DNA of 64,000 nt from Saccharopolyspora rectivirgula DSM 43747 (GCF_000497205.1 NZ_AYJW01000001.1:1-64000); one strand, 5' to 3'; positions 31,979 to 41,136 are shown, numbered from the stretch's first letter. A program made the numbers and translations. The notes: a model not told the origin generated them from the sequence alone.

Positions 31979-33162
31979 CGAGCACCGCCCTGCTTGCGAC
32001 CGAACCACCGGCGCCGCTGAGGTGACGCGGACGGCTCTTCCGGGGGCTGCTGCGCCTGGACCGGGTTGCGCGGCACCGGTGACGGGCGGGAGGGCGGTTC
32101 GGGCACCTGGGCCACCACCCGCTCCGGGACGGTCGGGGCGGTCTGCTCCGGCCAGCCGCCGACCCCGGGCTCACCGCCGATCCCGTAGCGGGCCCGCTCC
32201 TGCGGGGTGAGGCTCTTGAAGATCTCCTGCTGCGCGGCCGGGGAGAGCGTGTGCAGGTTCCGCATCACCCGGTCCTTGCGGCGGCGCACGGCGGCCCGCT
32301 CCGGCAGGCCGTTGCTGGGCTGCAGCTGCGGAACGATCTCGGGGACACCGGTGTCGGCGTCCCGCAGCTGGGCCATTTCCGCGGCCAGCTGACCGGCGTC
32401 CTTCTCCTCGCTCATGCCGATCGGGCCTTCACGGCGACCGTTGAGGAACTGCTCCACGACCGGTTCGGTCGAGGTGAGCAGCATTTCCCGGGGACCGAAC
32501 ATCACGAGGTTGCGGCGGAAGAGCATACCGATGTTGTCCGGCACGGTGCGGGCGGTGTTGATGTCGTGGGTGACGATCAGGAAGGTGGCGTCGATCTGCG
32601 CGTTCAGGTCGACGATCAGTTGGTTCAGGTAGGCCGTGCGGACCGGGTCCAAACCGGAGTCCGGTTCGTCGAACAGGATGATCTCGGGGTCCAGCACCAG
32701 CGCTCGGGCCAGGCCGGCGCGCTTGCGCATACCGCCGGAAATCTCGCCGGGAAGTTTTTCCTCGGCTCCGATGAGTCCGACCATCTCCATCTTCTCGAGC
32801 ACGATTCGGCGAATCTCGCTCTCGTTCTTCCTCGTGTGCTCGCGAAGCGGAAAAGCGATGTTGTCGAACAGGTTCATGGAACCGAACAAAGCACCGTCCT
32901 GGAACAGAACCCCGAAAAGCTTCCGCACTTCGTAAAGTTCGTGTTCCGAGCAGGTGCAGATGTCCACGCCGTTAATGACCCCCCGGCCCTGCTCCGGCCG
33001 CAGCAGGCCGACCAGCGACTTCAGGAAAACCGACTTACCAGTCCCAGAGGGTCCTAACAGGACGCTGATTTCCCCAGGCGGAAGCGTTAGCGTGACATCC
33101 CGCCAGATGGTCTGGGCACCGAAGGACTTGGACAGTCCCTCGACGACCACCTCGACGCCCAT
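31975..33162 (-). CDS. mkl: Mce-system ABC transporter ATPase (MceG/Mkl)
   Basis: 395 residues. Walker A GPSGTGKS, ABC signature SGGMRKRAGLARAL and Walker B ILFDEPDSGLDP are all intact, with the switch His in VTHDINTAR. It energises lipid uptake by the YrbE-Mce complex. The C-terminal ~130 residues are a charged, Pro-rich extension (QEIFKSLTPQERARYG, then RRRWFGRKQGGAR), a feature also of mycobacterial Mkl. ATG 33162 has GGAGGTGACG just upstream; an in-frame ATG 21 codons earlier is not needed. In mycobacteria Mkl is an orphan near rplL-rpoB; here it heads a complete mce operon. Confidence 0.95.
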   Translation of the reverse strand: MGVEVVVEGLSKSFGAQTIWRDVTLTLPPGEISVLLGPSGTGKSVFLKSLVGLLRPEQGRGVINGVDICTCSEHELYEVRKLFGVLFQDGALFGSMNLFDNIAFPLREHTRKNESEIRRIVLEKMEMVGLIGAEEKLPGEISGGMRKRAGLARALVLDPEIILFDEPDSGLDPVRTAYLNQLIVDLNAQIDATFLIVTHDINTARTVPDNIGMLFRRNLVMFGPREMLLTSTEPVVEQFLNGRREGPIGMSEEKDAGQLAAEMAQLRDADTGVPEIVPQLQPSNGLPERAAVRRRKDRVMRNLHTLSPAAQQEIFKSLTPQERARYGIGGEPGVGGWPEQTAPTVPERVVAQVPEPPSRPSPVPRNPVQAQQPPEEPSASPQRRRWFGRKQGGAR

Positions 33163-33220
33163 CGTCACCTCCGCATCCTCGAGTTCGCCCGTCCGGGGCC
33201 ATCTCCCGGAGAGGGAGCTT

Positions 33221-33232
33221 GTCACATGTGAC
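33221..33232. promoter_or_regulatory. Palindrome upstream of the mce operon
   Basis: GTCACATGTGAC is perfectly self-complementary and lies 59 nt before the ATPase start. It is a plausible repressor operator (TetR- or GntR-type) for the lipid-import operon. No regulator gene is adjacent. Confidence 0.4.
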
Positions 33233-33380
33233 GCGCTTAACGAAGGTAAGTCGAGTCACACCTGTGCAACGAGCTCGACGCGGAGAGGTTACTGGCGAGT
33301 TCGCAATTCTTCGAAATGCCGACAGATTTGTCCGTTCCACAAAATTTAAGAAAGTCAGCATTTTCCACGAAGCAAAAAAG

Positions 33381-33412
33381 AAGCGGGCACTCACAGTTGT
33401 GAGTGCCCGCTT
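33381..33412 (-). terminator. rplL terminator
   Basis: AAGCGGGCACTCACA pairs perfectly with its complement (about 14 bp effective stem, 4-nt loop). On the minus strand the stem is followed by CTTTTTTGC, a strong intrinsic terminator about 50 nt past the rplL stop, which separates rplJL from the mce operon. Confidence 0.9.
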
Positions 33413-33462
33413 GGAATACCGAGCGTCAAGCCCGGTTCTCAGCTAGCGCTGGCGAAGCCCGC

Positions 33463-33855
33463 TCACTTGAGGCTGACGGAAGCGCCGGCCTCCTCCAGCT
33501 TGCTCTTGGCCTCCTCGGCCTTCTCCTTGTCGACCTTCTCCAGGATCGGCTTCGGAGCGCCCTCGACCAGCTCCTTGGCCTCCTTCAGGCCCAGGCCGGA
33601 GACCAGCTCGCGGACGACCTTGATGACCTGGATCTTCTTGTCGCCGGCGCCCTCGAGGATGACGTCGAACTCGTCCTGCTCCTCAGCAGCGCCACCCTCA
33701 GCGGCACCACCGGCGGCCGGCGCGGCCACGGCGGCGACCGGGGCAGCAGCGGTGACGTCGAAGGTCTCCTCGAACTGCTTCACGAACTCGGACAGCTCGA
33801 GCAGGGTCATTTCCTTGAAGGCGTCCAGCAGCTCTTCGTTGCTCAGTTTCGCCAC
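33463..33855 (-). CDS. rplL: 50S ribosomal protein L7/L12
   Basis: 130 residues from the GTG at 33855 ([16 protein letters not shown]), with AAGGA upstream; a longer in-frame reading is not the L12 start. Domains: N-terminal dimerisation helices (1-33), an Ala/Gly/Glu hinge (about 40-62) and the C-terminal domain ([20 protein letters not shown], then [15 protein letters not shown]) that recruits translation GTPases. Follows rplJ by 96 nt. Confidence 0.98.
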   Translation of the reverse strand: MAKLSNEELLDAFKEMTLLELSEFVKQFEETFDVTAAAPVAAVAAPAAGGAAEGGAAEEQDEFDVILEGAGDKKIQVIKVVRELVSGLGLKEAKELVEGAPKPILEKVDKEKAEEAKSKLEEAGASVSLK

Positions 33856-33951
33856 GACGGCGTTCCTTTCCGATCGGCGCCCGAACACGGGCGGTACGGC
33901 AGTTGCAAAGCAGCGACACCCCGGTCCGAGAACGGACCGCGGGAGCCTTGG

Positions 33952-34467
33952 TCACTCGCTCTTCTTCTCCTGCAGAGCGTTGGCCAGCCGAGCCATCTTC
34001 GAGGCCGGAGCAGCGAACGCCGCCGCAGCCTGGTTCAGCTTGGCCTTCATCGCCCCGGCCAGCTTGGAGAGGGAGACCTCGCGGGAGTCCAGGTCGGCAA
34101 TCCGCTCGACCTCGGACACCGAAAGGGCACGGCCCTCCATGTAGCCGCCCTTGATGACCAGGGCTTCGTTGTCCTTAGCGAAATCACGCAGGGCCTTGGC
34201 GGCGTCGACCGGCTCGCCCTCGATGAAGGCGATAGCAGTCGGGCCGACGAACAACTCATCGAGCCCTTCGACACCCGATTGCTCGGCGGCACGCTTGACC
34301 AGCGTGTTCTTCGCGACACGGTAGGTCGTGTTCGGTCCGAGCGCGCGACGCAGCTCAGCCAGCTGCGCCGTCGTGAGGCCGCGGTATTCCGTCACCACAG
34401 TGGCGGTCGATTTGCTGAACCGCTCCGCGATCTCCTTGACCGCTTCGACCTTGTCGGGCTTCGCCAT
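33952..34467 (-). CDS. rplJ: 50S ribosomal protein L10
   Basis: 171 residues starting [20 protein letters not shown], with GAGGAGGCGAC before the ATG. L10 binds the 23S rRNA stalk base and carries L12 dimers on its C-terminal helix (here [20 protein letters not shown]). Its leader has an attenuator-type hairpin and probably folds as the L10 binding element for autoregulation. Confidence 0.98.
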   Translation of the reverse strand: MAKPDKVEAVKEIAERFSKSTATVVTEYRGLTTAQLAELRRALGPNTTYRVAKNTLVKRAAEQSGVEGLDELFVGPTAIAFIEGEPVDAAKALRDFAKDNEALVIKGGYMEGRALSVSEVERIADLDSREVSLSKLAGAMKAKLNQAAAAFAAPASKMARLANALQEKKSE

Positions 34468-34690
34468 GTCGCCTCCTCTCTGCTTTCCGACTGAGATCCG
34501 CAGTCAGTCGAGATCCTGAGACGACAAAACGCCCCGGCGCAGAGCACGGGGCGTACCGATCGGCGAACGCGCACGCGGCGATCTTCAGCCTCGTCCTCCT
34601 GCGCGGGCCGCCCGCATCTCACGGGACCTTCGTTCTTCGTTCGCACGAAGAAGACCAGCGGTCTTGGGTGGAACTGCTACCAGCATAAAG
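34468..34690 (-). promoter_or_regulatory. L10 leader of the rplJ-rplL transcript
   Basis: A long leader of about 200 nt precedes rplJ on the minus strand. It contains paired segments such as TTCTTCGTGCG with CGAACGAAGAA, a GC-rich stem (GCGGGCGGCCCGC) and a terminator-like hairpin near the rplJ end, the layout expected of the L10-L12 autoregulatory leader known in bacteria. The -10-like TATGCT at 34687-34682 could be the promoter; its -35 is weak. Assigned from position and structure, not a covariance search. Confidence 0.65.
34526..34553 (-). terminator. Attenuator hairpin in the L10 leader
   Basis: CGCCCCG pairs with CGGGGCG (34530-34536 with 34547-34553) around a 10-nt loop and is followed on the minus strand by TTTT. 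It lies about 60 nt before rplJ and could terminate transcription in the leader. Confidence 0.6.
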
Positions 34691-34783
34691 CACCCGATCC
34701 GCCCAGCTGCACCGGCCCCTCCTCCCCGATCCCCACCGCAACCGGTATCCACAACGGCGGGACACGCGGCATGATGTGGAGCC

Positions 34784-35512
34784 GTGGGCGATCAACAGCA
34801 GTCACGCCGGATCCCCGGCCAACAGCCCGCCAGCGACCAGCCCGACCCCGGGCCTGGCGGCATCTCCGATGCGGAGTACCAGGAGTTCCTGGAGTTCAAG
34901 AAGTTCCAGGAGTGGAAACGGGGCGAACGCGCCGCAGACCCCACCGGCCCGCGACCCACCGCCACCGGCACCGGACGCAGGCCGTGGTGGAAACCGGTGC
35001 TGCGCGTCCTCCGCTTCAAGCTCGTCCGCAGACTGCTCTACCTGCTGCTGGCCATCCTGCTGCTGCCGTACCTGCTCGCCTGGTTCCTCAGCGGCGGCAG
35101 CTCCAGCAACTCGGGCAGCGGCAGCATCCCGCCCGACGCGGCCTCGGTGGCCCCCGCCCGCCCCCTGGAGACCGTCCACGGCGTCTTCAAGTACCTGCGC
35201 GGGCCACAACCGGACCAGGCCTGCATGCTGTTCACCCCCTCCGGCCAAGCCGCGTTCGCCCAAGTGCACAACGCACCGGACTGCGCGGCCGCCGCCCGCG
35301 CGCTGAGCTCGCAGATCACCGTCCCCGGCGAGTACGCCACCCCCGGGTTCAACTCGGACGCGCTGCAAGAAGCCAACGGCAAGGCCGTGGTGCACCACTG
35401 CCGGGTGAAGATCAGCGGGGGCCCGGAACTCGGCAGCTTCGAGCTCACCCAGAACAACAGCGGGGGGTGGAAGATCACCGGGTACGGGTTCGACGACCCG
35501 CTGTGCCGGTGA
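34784..35512 (+). CDS. Single-pass membrane protein of unknown function
   Basis: 242 residues, not recognised as a named family. A polar N-terminus (about 1-70) with a short helical motif DAEYQEFLEFKKFQEWKRGE precedes a basic RRPWWKP segment and one membrane helix (about 84-103; LLYLLLAILLLPYLLAWFLS). The outer part has a Ser/Gly linker and a ~120-residue domain with cysteines at ACMLF, DCAAA, HHCRV and PLCR, perhaps two disulfides, and WKITGYGFDDP resembling lipoprotein or NTF2-like folds. GTG start; a -10-like CATGAT nearby suggests a short or absent leader. Inserted on the opposite strand between rplJ and rplA. Confidence 0.75.
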   Translation: MGDQQQSRRIPGQQPASDQPDPGPGGISDAEYQEFLEFKKFQEWKRGERAADPTGPRPTATGTGRRPWWKPVLRVLRFKLVRRLLYLLLAILLLPYLLAWFLSGGSSSNSGSGSIPPDAASVAPARPLETVHGVFKYLRGPQPDQACMLFTPSGQAAFAQVHNAPDCAAAARALSSQITVPGEYATPGFNSDALQEANGKAVVHHCRVKISGGPELGSFELTQNNSGGWKITGYGFDDPLCR

Positions 35513-35525
35513 TCCGTCCCGCAAA

Positions 35526-35566
35526 AGCGAAGAGGTGGGCCGGCCCAACGTCCGACCCACCTCGCT
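35526..35566. terminator. Hairpin between the membrane-protein gene and rplA
   Basis: GAGGTGGG (35532-35539) pairs with CCCACCTC (35556-35563), extended by AGCG/CGCT, in the 68-nt gap between convergent stops. Likely serves both genes. Confidence 0.6.
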
Positions 35567-35580
35567 GAACCCGTGATGGC

Positions 35581-36294
35581 TCAGGCAGAAGCCTGCACCA
35601 GACCCCGAGTCTGGGTCGGGTCCACCGGGATGCCCGGACCCATCGTCGTGGTGAAGGTGACCTTCTTCAGGTAACGGCCCTTGGAGGCCGCCGGCTTGGC
35701 GCGCAGGATCTCGTCCAGCGCGGCGGCGTAGTTCTCCACCAGCTTCTCGGTGTCGAACGAAGCCTTGCCGATGATGATGTGCAGGTTGGCCTGCTTGTCG
35801 ACCTTGAAGTTGATCTTGCCGCCCTTGATGTCCCGGACCGCCTTGGTGACGTCCGGGGTGACCGTGCCGGTCTTGGGGTTCGGCATCAGGCCGCGCGGAC
35901 CGAGCACCCGCGCGATCCGGCCGACCTTGGCCATCTGGTCCGGGGTGGCGATCGCCGCGTCGAAATCGAGCCAGCCGCCCTGAATGCGCTCGATCAGGTC
36001 GTCGGAACCAACCGCGTCCGCCCCGGCGGCCTCGGCCTCGGCGGCCTTCTCACCAACGGCGAACACGATGACGCGGGCGGTCTTACCAGTGCCGTGCGGC
36101 AGGTTCACGGTGCCCCGGACCATCTGGTCCGCCTTGCGGGGGTCGACACCCAGCCGCATCGCTACCTCGACGGTAGCGTCCATCTTGGTCTTGGCGGTCT
36201 TCTTCGCCAGCTCGGCGGCCTCCATCGGCGTGTACAGACGCGTCCGGTCGACCAGCTCGGCCGCCTGCTGGTATGCCTTGCTGCGCTTTGCCAT
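35581..36294 (-). CDS. rplA: 50S ribosomal protein L1
   Basis: 237 residues, normal for actinobacterial L1, from [10 protein letters not shown]. Typical motifs are [28 protein letters not shown] and [19 protein letters not shown]1 binds the mobile stalk of 23S rRNA and can act as a translational repressor. Co-directional with rplK (74-nt gap), the conserved rplK-rplA pair. Confidence 0.98.
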   Translation of the reverse strand: MAKRSKAYQQAAELVDRTRLYTPMEAAELAKKTAKTKMDATVEVAMRLGVDPRKADQMVRGTVNLPHGTGKTARVIVFAVGEKAAEAEAAGADAVGSDDLIERIQGGWLDFDAAIATPDQMAKVGRIARVLGPRGLMPNPKTGTVTPDVTKAVRDIKGGKINFKVDKQANLHIIIGKASFDTEKLVENYAAALDEILRAKPAASKGRYLKKVTFTTTMGPGIPVDPTQTRGLVQASA

Positions 36295-36368
36295 TTCTGT
36301 CCCTATCGCAGGTGGATCAGTTGTGGTTGGTCGGGCTGCGCACGCCCTCCCACGCTGCCGTGGCAGCT

Positions 36369-36803
36369 TCAGCCCTCGACGGTCAGCCCCATGGAACGGG
36401 CGGTACCGGCGATGATCTTCGCGGCCTGGTCGAGGTCGTTGGCGTTGAGGTCAGCCATCTTGGTCTCCGCGATCTCGCGGACCTGGTCCATGGTGACCTT
36501 GCCAACCTTGTTCTTGTGCGGCTGGCCACTGCCCTTCTGCACACCCGCGGCCTTCAGCAGCAGCTTGGCGGCCGGCGGGGTCTTCAGCTTGAAGTCGAAG
36601 GAGCGGTCTTCGTAAACGGAGATCTCGACCGGCACCACATTGCCGCGCTGGTTCTCGGTCGCGGCGTTGTAGGCCTTGCAGAACTCCATGATGTTGACGC
36701 CGTGCTGACCCAGAGCCGGACCAACTGGCGGCGCCGGGTTAGCCTGACCAGCCTGGATTTGCAGCTTGATGATCGCTGCCAGCTTCTTCTTCTTGGGCGG
36801 CAT
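36369..36803 (-). CDS. rplK: 50S ribosomal protein L11
   Basis: 144 residues, [20 protein letters not shown], with the proline-rich N-terminal [19 protein letters not shown] region that contacts the GTPase-associated centre and is the target of thiopeptide antibiotics. The C-terminal rRNA-binding domain follows. It lies 143 nt downstream of nusG. Confidence 0.98.
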   Translation of the reverse strand: MPPKKKKLAAIIKLQIQAGQANPAPPVGPALGQHGVNIMEFCKAYNAATENQRGNVVPVEISVYEDRSFDFKLKTPPAAKLLLKAAGVQKGSGQPHKNKVGKVTMDQVREIAETKMADLNANDLDQAAKIIAGTARSMGLTVEG

Positions 36804-36946
36804 TTTGCTTCCTGTGTCTCAGAGCTATCCGGTTACCTGCTTCGACGTTCCGAAGCCGGACCAGGCGAGCCGATGCCGGCCCGCCCGCCGCTGCGCGGCA
36901 GTCCTGCCAACCACCGCACAGCCCCCACTTCCGCGGAGGACGTGGG

Positions 36947-37804
36947 TCAGATCTTGGAGACCTGGTTGAACGACAGCTCAACCGGAGTTTCCCGGCCAAA
37001 GATCGACACCAGCACCTTGAGCTTCTGGGTGTCGGGGTTGACCTCGCTGATCGTCGCCGGCAAGGTCGCGAACGGACCGTCCATGACGGTGACCGACTCG
37101 CCCACCTCGAAGTCGACCTCGACCGTGGGCTGAGCTGCCTCAGCCTTGGCCTTCTTGCTCTCCGCCTTCGGCTTCTCGACCTGCGGAGCAAGGAACTTCA
37201 GGACTTCGTCGAGGGACAGCGGCGACGGCTTCGAGGTGGCTCCGACGAAGCCGGTGACACCCGGGGTGTTGCGCACCGCTGCCCAGGACTCGTCGTTGAG
37301 CTCCATCCGGACCAGGATGTAGCCCGGAAGCACCTTGCGCTGCACCAGCTTACGCTGGCCGTTCTTGATCTCAGCGACTTCCTCGGTGGGCACCTCGACC
37401 TGGAAGATGTAGTCCTCCATGTCGAGGGTCTGGATACGAGTCTCCAGGTTGCTCTTGACCTTGTTCTCGTACCCCGCGTAGGAGTGCACGACGTACCACT
37501 GGCCAGGAGCGCGACGCAGCGCGTCCCGCAGCTCCTGAACCGGGTCCGGTTCTTCTTCGGATTCGGCTTCCTCGGATCCGGCCTGGTCGGACGGTTGAGC
37601 GCTGTCCTTGGCCGAGCTGGTGTCCTCGCCGGAGTCGGCGCTGTCCGAAGCAGCCTCGACCGAGTCCGCGGCCGACGCCTCAGCGGCCTGGTCGGCCTCG
37701 GCGTGCACCTGCTCGTTGGTGAGGCCGGTGGATTCCTGGCCCTCTTCGGAGGTCACAGTCGGTCTCGCTTCCTCTCGTGCGTTGCGTGCCGGGTTATTTA
37801 GCAT
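36947..37804 (-). CDS. nusG: Transcription termination/antitermination factor NusG
   Basis: About 285 residues. The first ~95 residues are a low-complexity acidic extension (Glu, Asp, Ser, Ala), common in actinobacteria. The NusG N-terminal domain follows ([48 protein letters not shown]), then a Lys/Ala linker and the KOW domain ([20 protein letters not shown]). The ATG at 37804 was taken; an in-frame GTG at 37756 would start the same product 16 codons later. Located after secE, as usual. Confidence 0.96.
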   Translation of the reverse strand: MLNNPARNAREEARPTVTSEEGQESTGLTNEQVHAEADQAAEASAADSVEAASDSADSGEDTSSAKDSAQPSDQAGSEEAESEEEPDPVQELRDALRRAPGQWYVVHSYAGYENKVKSNLETRIQTLDMEDYIFQVEVPTEEVAEIKNGQRKLVQRKVLPGYILVRMELNDESWAAVRNTPGVTGFVGATSKPSPLSLDEVLKFLAPQVEKPKAESKKAKAEAAQPTVEVDFEVGESVTVMDGPFATLPATISEVNPDTQKLKVLVSIFGRETPVELSFNQVSKI

Positions 37805-37839
37805 CGCCGTACCCACTCTCCGCGCGGGCCCGGAGATGT

Positions 37840-38241
37840 TCAGCCGAACAACCAGAGCACGCCCTTTGCGAAGAGCACGTCCAGACCGGCCACGAACGCC
37901 ACCATGGCGCTGACGAAGACCAGCACCACGAGCGTGTAGGTCACCAACTCCTTCCGGGTTGGCCAGATGACCTTCCGCAGCTCGGCGACGACCTCGCGAA
38001 GGAAGCGTCCGACCCGCCGGACCGGCGAAACCCGACCCTGCCGACCGCTCCGCGCCGGAGTCGGCCGACCTTTGGACTCAGTTGTGCGTGCGGAACCGGG
38101 CTTGGTGGAGCCCGATCCCCCAGCCCGGCCCTTCCGGCTCGCCGGGCGGGCAGAGGAACGACGTTCGCGCCGGGCCGCAGCGCCGGACGGACGGGCGTCC
38201 TCGTTGCGCCCCTCCCGGCCCTGCTCGCGGTCCTCGCTCAC
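37840..38241 (-). CDS. secE: Preprotein translocase subunit SecE
   Basis: 133 residues. A basic, Ser/Arg-rich N-terminal extension (about 1-75) precedes the conserved amphipathic region [20 protein letters not shown] and a single membrane helix ([20 protein letters not shown]). SecE clamps the SecY channel. GTG 38241 has GGAGGAAGG just upstream; the longer reading runs into the tRNA. Lies 31 nt after tRNA-Trp and 36 nt before nusG. Confidence 0.96.
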   Translation of the reverse strand: MSEDREQGREGRNEDARPSGAAARRERRSSARPASRKGRAGGSGSTKPGSARTTESKGRPTPARSGRQGRVSPVRRVGRFLREVVAELRKVIWPTRKELVTYTLVVLVFVSAMVAFVAGLDVLFAKGVLWLFG

Positions 38242-38271
38242 AGCCTTCCTCCGCTCACCGTCGCATCGACG

Positions 38272-38344
<73 letters not shown>

Positions 38345-38424
38345 TCAGCGGCCAGGTACTGACCGCGATGTACTGACGCCTCCCAGTACTCGCGCACGAT
38401 CCTAGCAGGTGTCTCAGTTCGGCT

Positions 38425-38455
38425 AGTGTACGGCACGCTGATGACCACTCTCCAA
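38425..38455 (-). promoter_or_regulatory. Possible promoter of tRNA-Trp/secE/nusG
   Basis: Minus strand TTGGAG (38455-38450) and TACACT (38430-38425), 19 nt apart. The -10 is good, the spacing slightly long. It lies about 80 nt before tRNA-Trp. Confidence 0.35.
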
Positions 38456-38541
38456 CCGCATCCCGGTAAGCGATCGGCGGCGACCTTCCCGCAGGTGGGG
38501 AGTGCCGGAAGAGCAGCCATCCGGTCTGCCAGGATGCAAGT

Positions 38542-39774
38542 ATGGCCGCACCTGAAACAAATCAGCAAAGTACGAAGCCGCGGGTGTCCGCACGCATCGG
38601 TGGCATCAGCGAATCCGCCACCCTCGCCGTCGACGCCAAGGCCAAGGCCCTCAAGGCCGCCGGCCGCCCGGTGATCGGCTTCGGCGCCGGCGAGCCCGAC
38701 TTCCCGACGCCGCAGGCGATCGTGGACGCCGCCGTCGCCGCGTGCACCGACCCGAAGAACCACCGCTACAGCCCCGCCGCGGGCCTGCCGGAGCTGCGCC
38801 AGGCGATCGCCGACAAGACCAAGCGCGACTCCGACTACACCGTCGAGCCCAGCCAGGTCCTGGTCACCAACGGCGGGAAGCAGGCCGTCTACCAAGCCTT
38901 CCAGACCCTGCTGGACCCGGGCGACGAGGTGCTGCTGCCGGCGCCCTACTGGACCACCTACCCGGAAGCGATCACCCTCGCCGGCGGTGTCCCGGTGGTC
39001 GTGCCGACCGACGAATCGACCGGCTACCTGGCTTCCGTGGAGCAGCTGGAAGCCGCCCGCACCCCGCGCACCAAGGTGCTGCTGTTCAACTCGCCCTCCA
39101 ACCCGACCGGGGCGATCTACCCGCCCGAACAGGTGGAAGCGATCGGCCGGTGGGCCGTTGAGCACGGCATCTGGGTCGTCACGGACGAGATCTACGAGCA
39201 CCTCGTCTACGGCGACGCCCGGAACGTCTCCATGCCGGCGGTGGTGCCGGAACTGGCCGACACCTGCATCGTCCTCAACGGAGTCGCCAAGACCTACGCG
39301 ATGACCGGCTGGCGGGTCGGCTGGATGATCGGCCCGACCGATGTGATCAAGGCCGCCACCAACCTGCAGTCCCACCTCTCCTCGAACGTCTCCAACGTCA
39401 GCCAGCGGGCGGCGCTGGAAGCCGTGTCCGGCTCGCTGGACGCGGTGGCGGAGATGCGGGCCGCCTTCGACCGGCGGCGCCGCAAGATCGTCGAGATGCT
39501 CTCGGAGATCCCCGGCATCAGCTGCCCCGAGCCGCAGGGGGCCTTCTACGCCTACCCGTCGGTGAAGGGGCTGCTCGGCAAGGAGATCCGCGGCGTGCGC
39601 CCGGAGACCAGCGTGCAGCTGGCCGAACTGGTCCTGGAGCACGCCGAGGTCGCGGTGGTGCCCGGGGAGGCGTTCGGCACCCCCGGCTACTTCCGCATGT
39701 CCTACGCCCTCGGCGACGACGACCTCGTCGAAGGCGTGCGGCGCATGGGCGAGCTGCTGCGCGAAGCCGAGTGA
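38542..39774 (+). CDS. Aspartate/aromatic-type class I aminotransferase
   Basis: 410 residues, AspC/PatA-type subgroup Ib aminotransferase. Motifs: [52 protein letters not shown], and the PLP-Schiff-base Lys250 in [17 protein letters not shown]. The C-terminus carries [12 protein letters not shown] with the substrate-carboxylate Arg. It probably transaminates aspartate or a prephenate-type substrate; the exact substrate is inferred. ATG has AGGA 7 nt upstream. Divergent from tRNA-Trp; a hairpin follows the stop. Confidence 0.93.
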   Translation: MAAPETNQQSTKPRVSARIGGISESATLAVDAKAKALKAAGRPVIGFGAGEPDFPTPQAIVDAAVAACTDPKNHRYSPAAGLPELRQAIADKTKRDSDYTVEPSQVLVTNGGKQAVYQAFQTLLDPGDEVLLPAPYWTTYPEAITLAGGVPVVVPTDESTGYLASVEQLEAARTPRTKVLLFNSPSNPTGAIYPPEQVEAIGRWAVEHGIWVVTDEIYEHLVYGDARNVSMPAVVPELADTCIVLNGVAKTYAMTGWRVGWMIGPTDVIKAATNLQSHLSSNVSNVSQRAALEAVSGSLDAVAEMRAAFDRRRRKIVEMLSEIPGISCPEPQGAFYAYPSVKGLLGKEIRGVRPETSVQLAELVLEHAEVAVVPGEAFGTPGYFRMSYALGDDDLVEGVRRMGELLREAE

Positions 39775-39780
39775 GGCGCG

Positions 39781-39816
39781 GTGCGCAGTTCCAGCCACCC
39801 GGCGGGGACTGCGCAC
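39781..39816. terminator. Hairpin between aminotransferase and hadB
   Basis: GTGCGCAGT (39781-39789) pairs with ACTGCGCAC (39808-39816) over 9 bp with an 18-nt GC-rich loop, in the 55-nt gap between convergent stops. Confidence 0.55.
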
Positions 39817-39829
39817 TCCCGCAGCGCGT

Positions 39830-40252
39830 TCAGTCGGGCAGGCGGACCGTGGCGCTGGCCCCGCCGAGCACGCCTTGCCCGGCGCTGCGCGCCGTGATGT
39901 TCACCTTCACCGTGCCGTCGTCGTTCTTGGCCGCGACCTTGCCCGTCAACTCGACCACCGCACCGGTGTCGTCGTCCGCGACCACCACCGGGCGGGTGAA
40001 CCGCACGCCGTAGCGGAGCAGCGCACCGGGATCCCCGGTCCACTTGGTGACCACCTGGCCGGCCAGCGCCATGGTGAGCATGCCGTGCGCGATCACGTCC
40101 GGCAGACCGACCTCCTTGGCGAACCGCTCGTTCCAGTGGATGGGGTTGAAGTCACCGGAAGCGCCGGCGTACCGCACCAGGTCCGCGCGGGTGACGGTGA
40201 TCTCCAGCCCGGGCAGTTCGTCCCCCACCGCCACTTCGGACAACCGCGGCAT
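39830..40252 (-). CDS. hadB: MaoC-like (3R)-hydroxyacyl dehydratase, HadB-like
   Basis: 140 residues, a hot-dog fold hydratase. The hydratase motif is complete: SGDFNPIHWNERFAKEVGLP with Asp34 and His39 as catalytic residues, then VIAHGMLTMA. In mycobacteria the equivalent HadB (Rv0636) dehydrates FAS-II acyl-ACP intermediates with HadA. The TGATG junction overlaps the hadA stop by one base, so translation is coupled. The mycobacterial partner hadC is missing from this locus. Substrate here is not known. Confidence 0.88.
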   Translation of the reverse strand: MPRLSEVAVGDELPGLEITVTRADLVRYAGASGDFNPIHWNERFAKEVGLPDVIAHGMLTMALAGQVVTKWTGDPGALLRYGVRFTRPVVVADDDTGAVVELTGKVAAKNDDGTVKVNITARSAGQGVLGGASATVRLPD

Positions 40253-40716
40253 CAGGCGTTCCCCCCTTCGGCGCCGGCCCCTCGGGCCACCAGCATGGAC
40301 GTGGCGGTGCAGACCGGTTCCCCGGACACCGTGCTGATCTCGGCCTCCACGGTGAGGAAGTCGTTCCCGGCCCGGGTCTTGATGTCGGCCACCCGCGCGG
40401 TGGTGACCAGTTGGTCTCCGGCGCAGATCGGCCGCTGGTAGGTGAACTCCTGCTGCCCGTGCACCACCCGGCTGTAGTCCAAGCCGAGCTGCTCGTCGCC
40501 CACGATCACGTCGTGGGCGCGCATGGACAGGATCACCGCGAAGGTCGGCGGGGCGATCACGTCCGGGTAGCCGGCGGCCTTGGCCGCTTCGGCGTCCCGG
40601 TACAGCGGGGAATCGTCCTTGATCGCGTCGGCGAATTCCCGAATCTTCTCCCGCCCGACTTCGTACGGCTCGGTGGACGGGTAAGAACGTCCGATGAATG
40701 ACGGATCTAGCGGCAC
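40252..40716 (-). CDS. hadA: MaoC-like dehydratase partner subunit, HadA-like
   Basis: 154 residues, N-terminal MaoC-like hot-dog protein. It has DDSPLYRDAEAAKAAGYPDV and IAPPTFAVILSM but lacks the catalytic Asp-x4-His, as HadA-type structural partners do; the active site is supplied by HadB. Gene order rpmG-hadA-hadB matches my recollection of M. tuberculosis Rv0634B-0635-0636. Starts about 110 nt after rpmG and its terminator, so it may have its own promoter. Confidence 0.87.
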   Translation of the reverse strand: MPLDPSFIGRSYPSTEPYEVGREKIREFADAIKDDSPLYRDAEAAKAAGYPDVIAPPTFAVILSMRAHDVIVGDEQLGLDYSRVVHGQQEFTYQRPICAGDQLVTTARVADIKTRAGNDFLTVEAEISTVSGEPVCTATSMLVARGAGAEGGNA

Positions 40717-40772
40717 ATGCGCAGGCTACCGCAGGCGCCGAGGGAGATCGGTGGAGCGTGCCGGACGAAAAA

Positions 40773-40803
40773 CGAGGGCTTGCCCTGACCAGGCAAGCCC
40801 TCG
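40773..40803 (-). terminator. rpmG terminator
   Basis: CGAGGGCTTGCC and GGCAAGCCCTCG form a perfect 12-bp stem around a 7-nt loop, followed on the minus strand by TTTTTC. Strong intrinsic terminator 25 nt past rpmG; hadAB need another promoter or read-through. Confidence 0.88.
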
Positions 40804-40827
40804 AATGAAGCTGGTATCAGGTCCGCG

Positions 40828-40992
40828 TCAGCGGGTTTCCTTGTGCGTCCGGTGCGTACCGCAGTTCGGGCAGAACTTCTTCAACGCCAACCGGTCGGGG
40901 TCGTTCCGCCGGTTCTTGTTGGTGATGTAGTTGCGGTGCTTGCACTCCTCGCACGCCAGCGTGATCTTGGGACGAACGTCGGTGGCGGCCAC
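40828..40992 (-). CDS. rpmG: 50S ribosomal protein L33 (zinc-binding form)
   Basis: 54 residues from GTG 40992 ([17 protein letters not shown]), with AAAGG 7 nt upstream. Cys14-x2-Cys17 and Cys41-x2-Cys44 make a zinc ribbon, so this is the C+ paralogue; organisms with zinc-limited substitutes encode a second, Cys-less form elsewhere. Lies between tRNA-Met and hadA. Confidence 0.95.
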   Translation of the reverse strand: MAATDVRPKITLACEECKHRNYITNKNRRNDPDRLALKKFCPNCGTHRTHKETR

Positions 40993-41060
40993 GGAGGTGC
41001 CTTTCTCTCCTCGATCCTGGTTCCTGACTGGCCCGCCCGGAACTGCGCGGACCTGCGGCT

Positions 41061-41136
41061 TGGTAGCGGTGGCCGGACTTGAACCGGCGACACAGCGATT
41101 ATGAGCCGCTTGCTCTACCGACTGAGCTACACCGCC
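41061..41136 (-). tRNA. metT: tRNA-Met (CAT)
   Basis: A 76-nt cloverleaf with encoded CCA. Acceptor GGCGGTG with CACCGCT, D-arm GCTCAGTCGGTAGAGC, anticodon arm GCGGCTCATAATCGC with CAT, T-arm GCCGGTTCAAGTCCGGC. The first pair is G-U, unlike initiator tRNA, so this is the elongator type. Confidence 0.93.

Larger units (their letters stand above)
33163..33462. other. Intergenic region between mce operon and rplL
   Basis: About 300 nt with the mce operon leader and promoter region on the minus strand and, at the other end, the rplL terminator (33381-33412). It is AT-richer than its flanks near 33310-33375. A perfect 12-bp palindrome lies at 33221. I cannot fix the mce promoter by eye. Confidence 0.5.

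Noticed and set aside
21827-33225. Recent mobile element carrying the mce operon
   Set aside because: No transposase, integrase, attachment site or tRNA target seen, and codon use matches the flanks.
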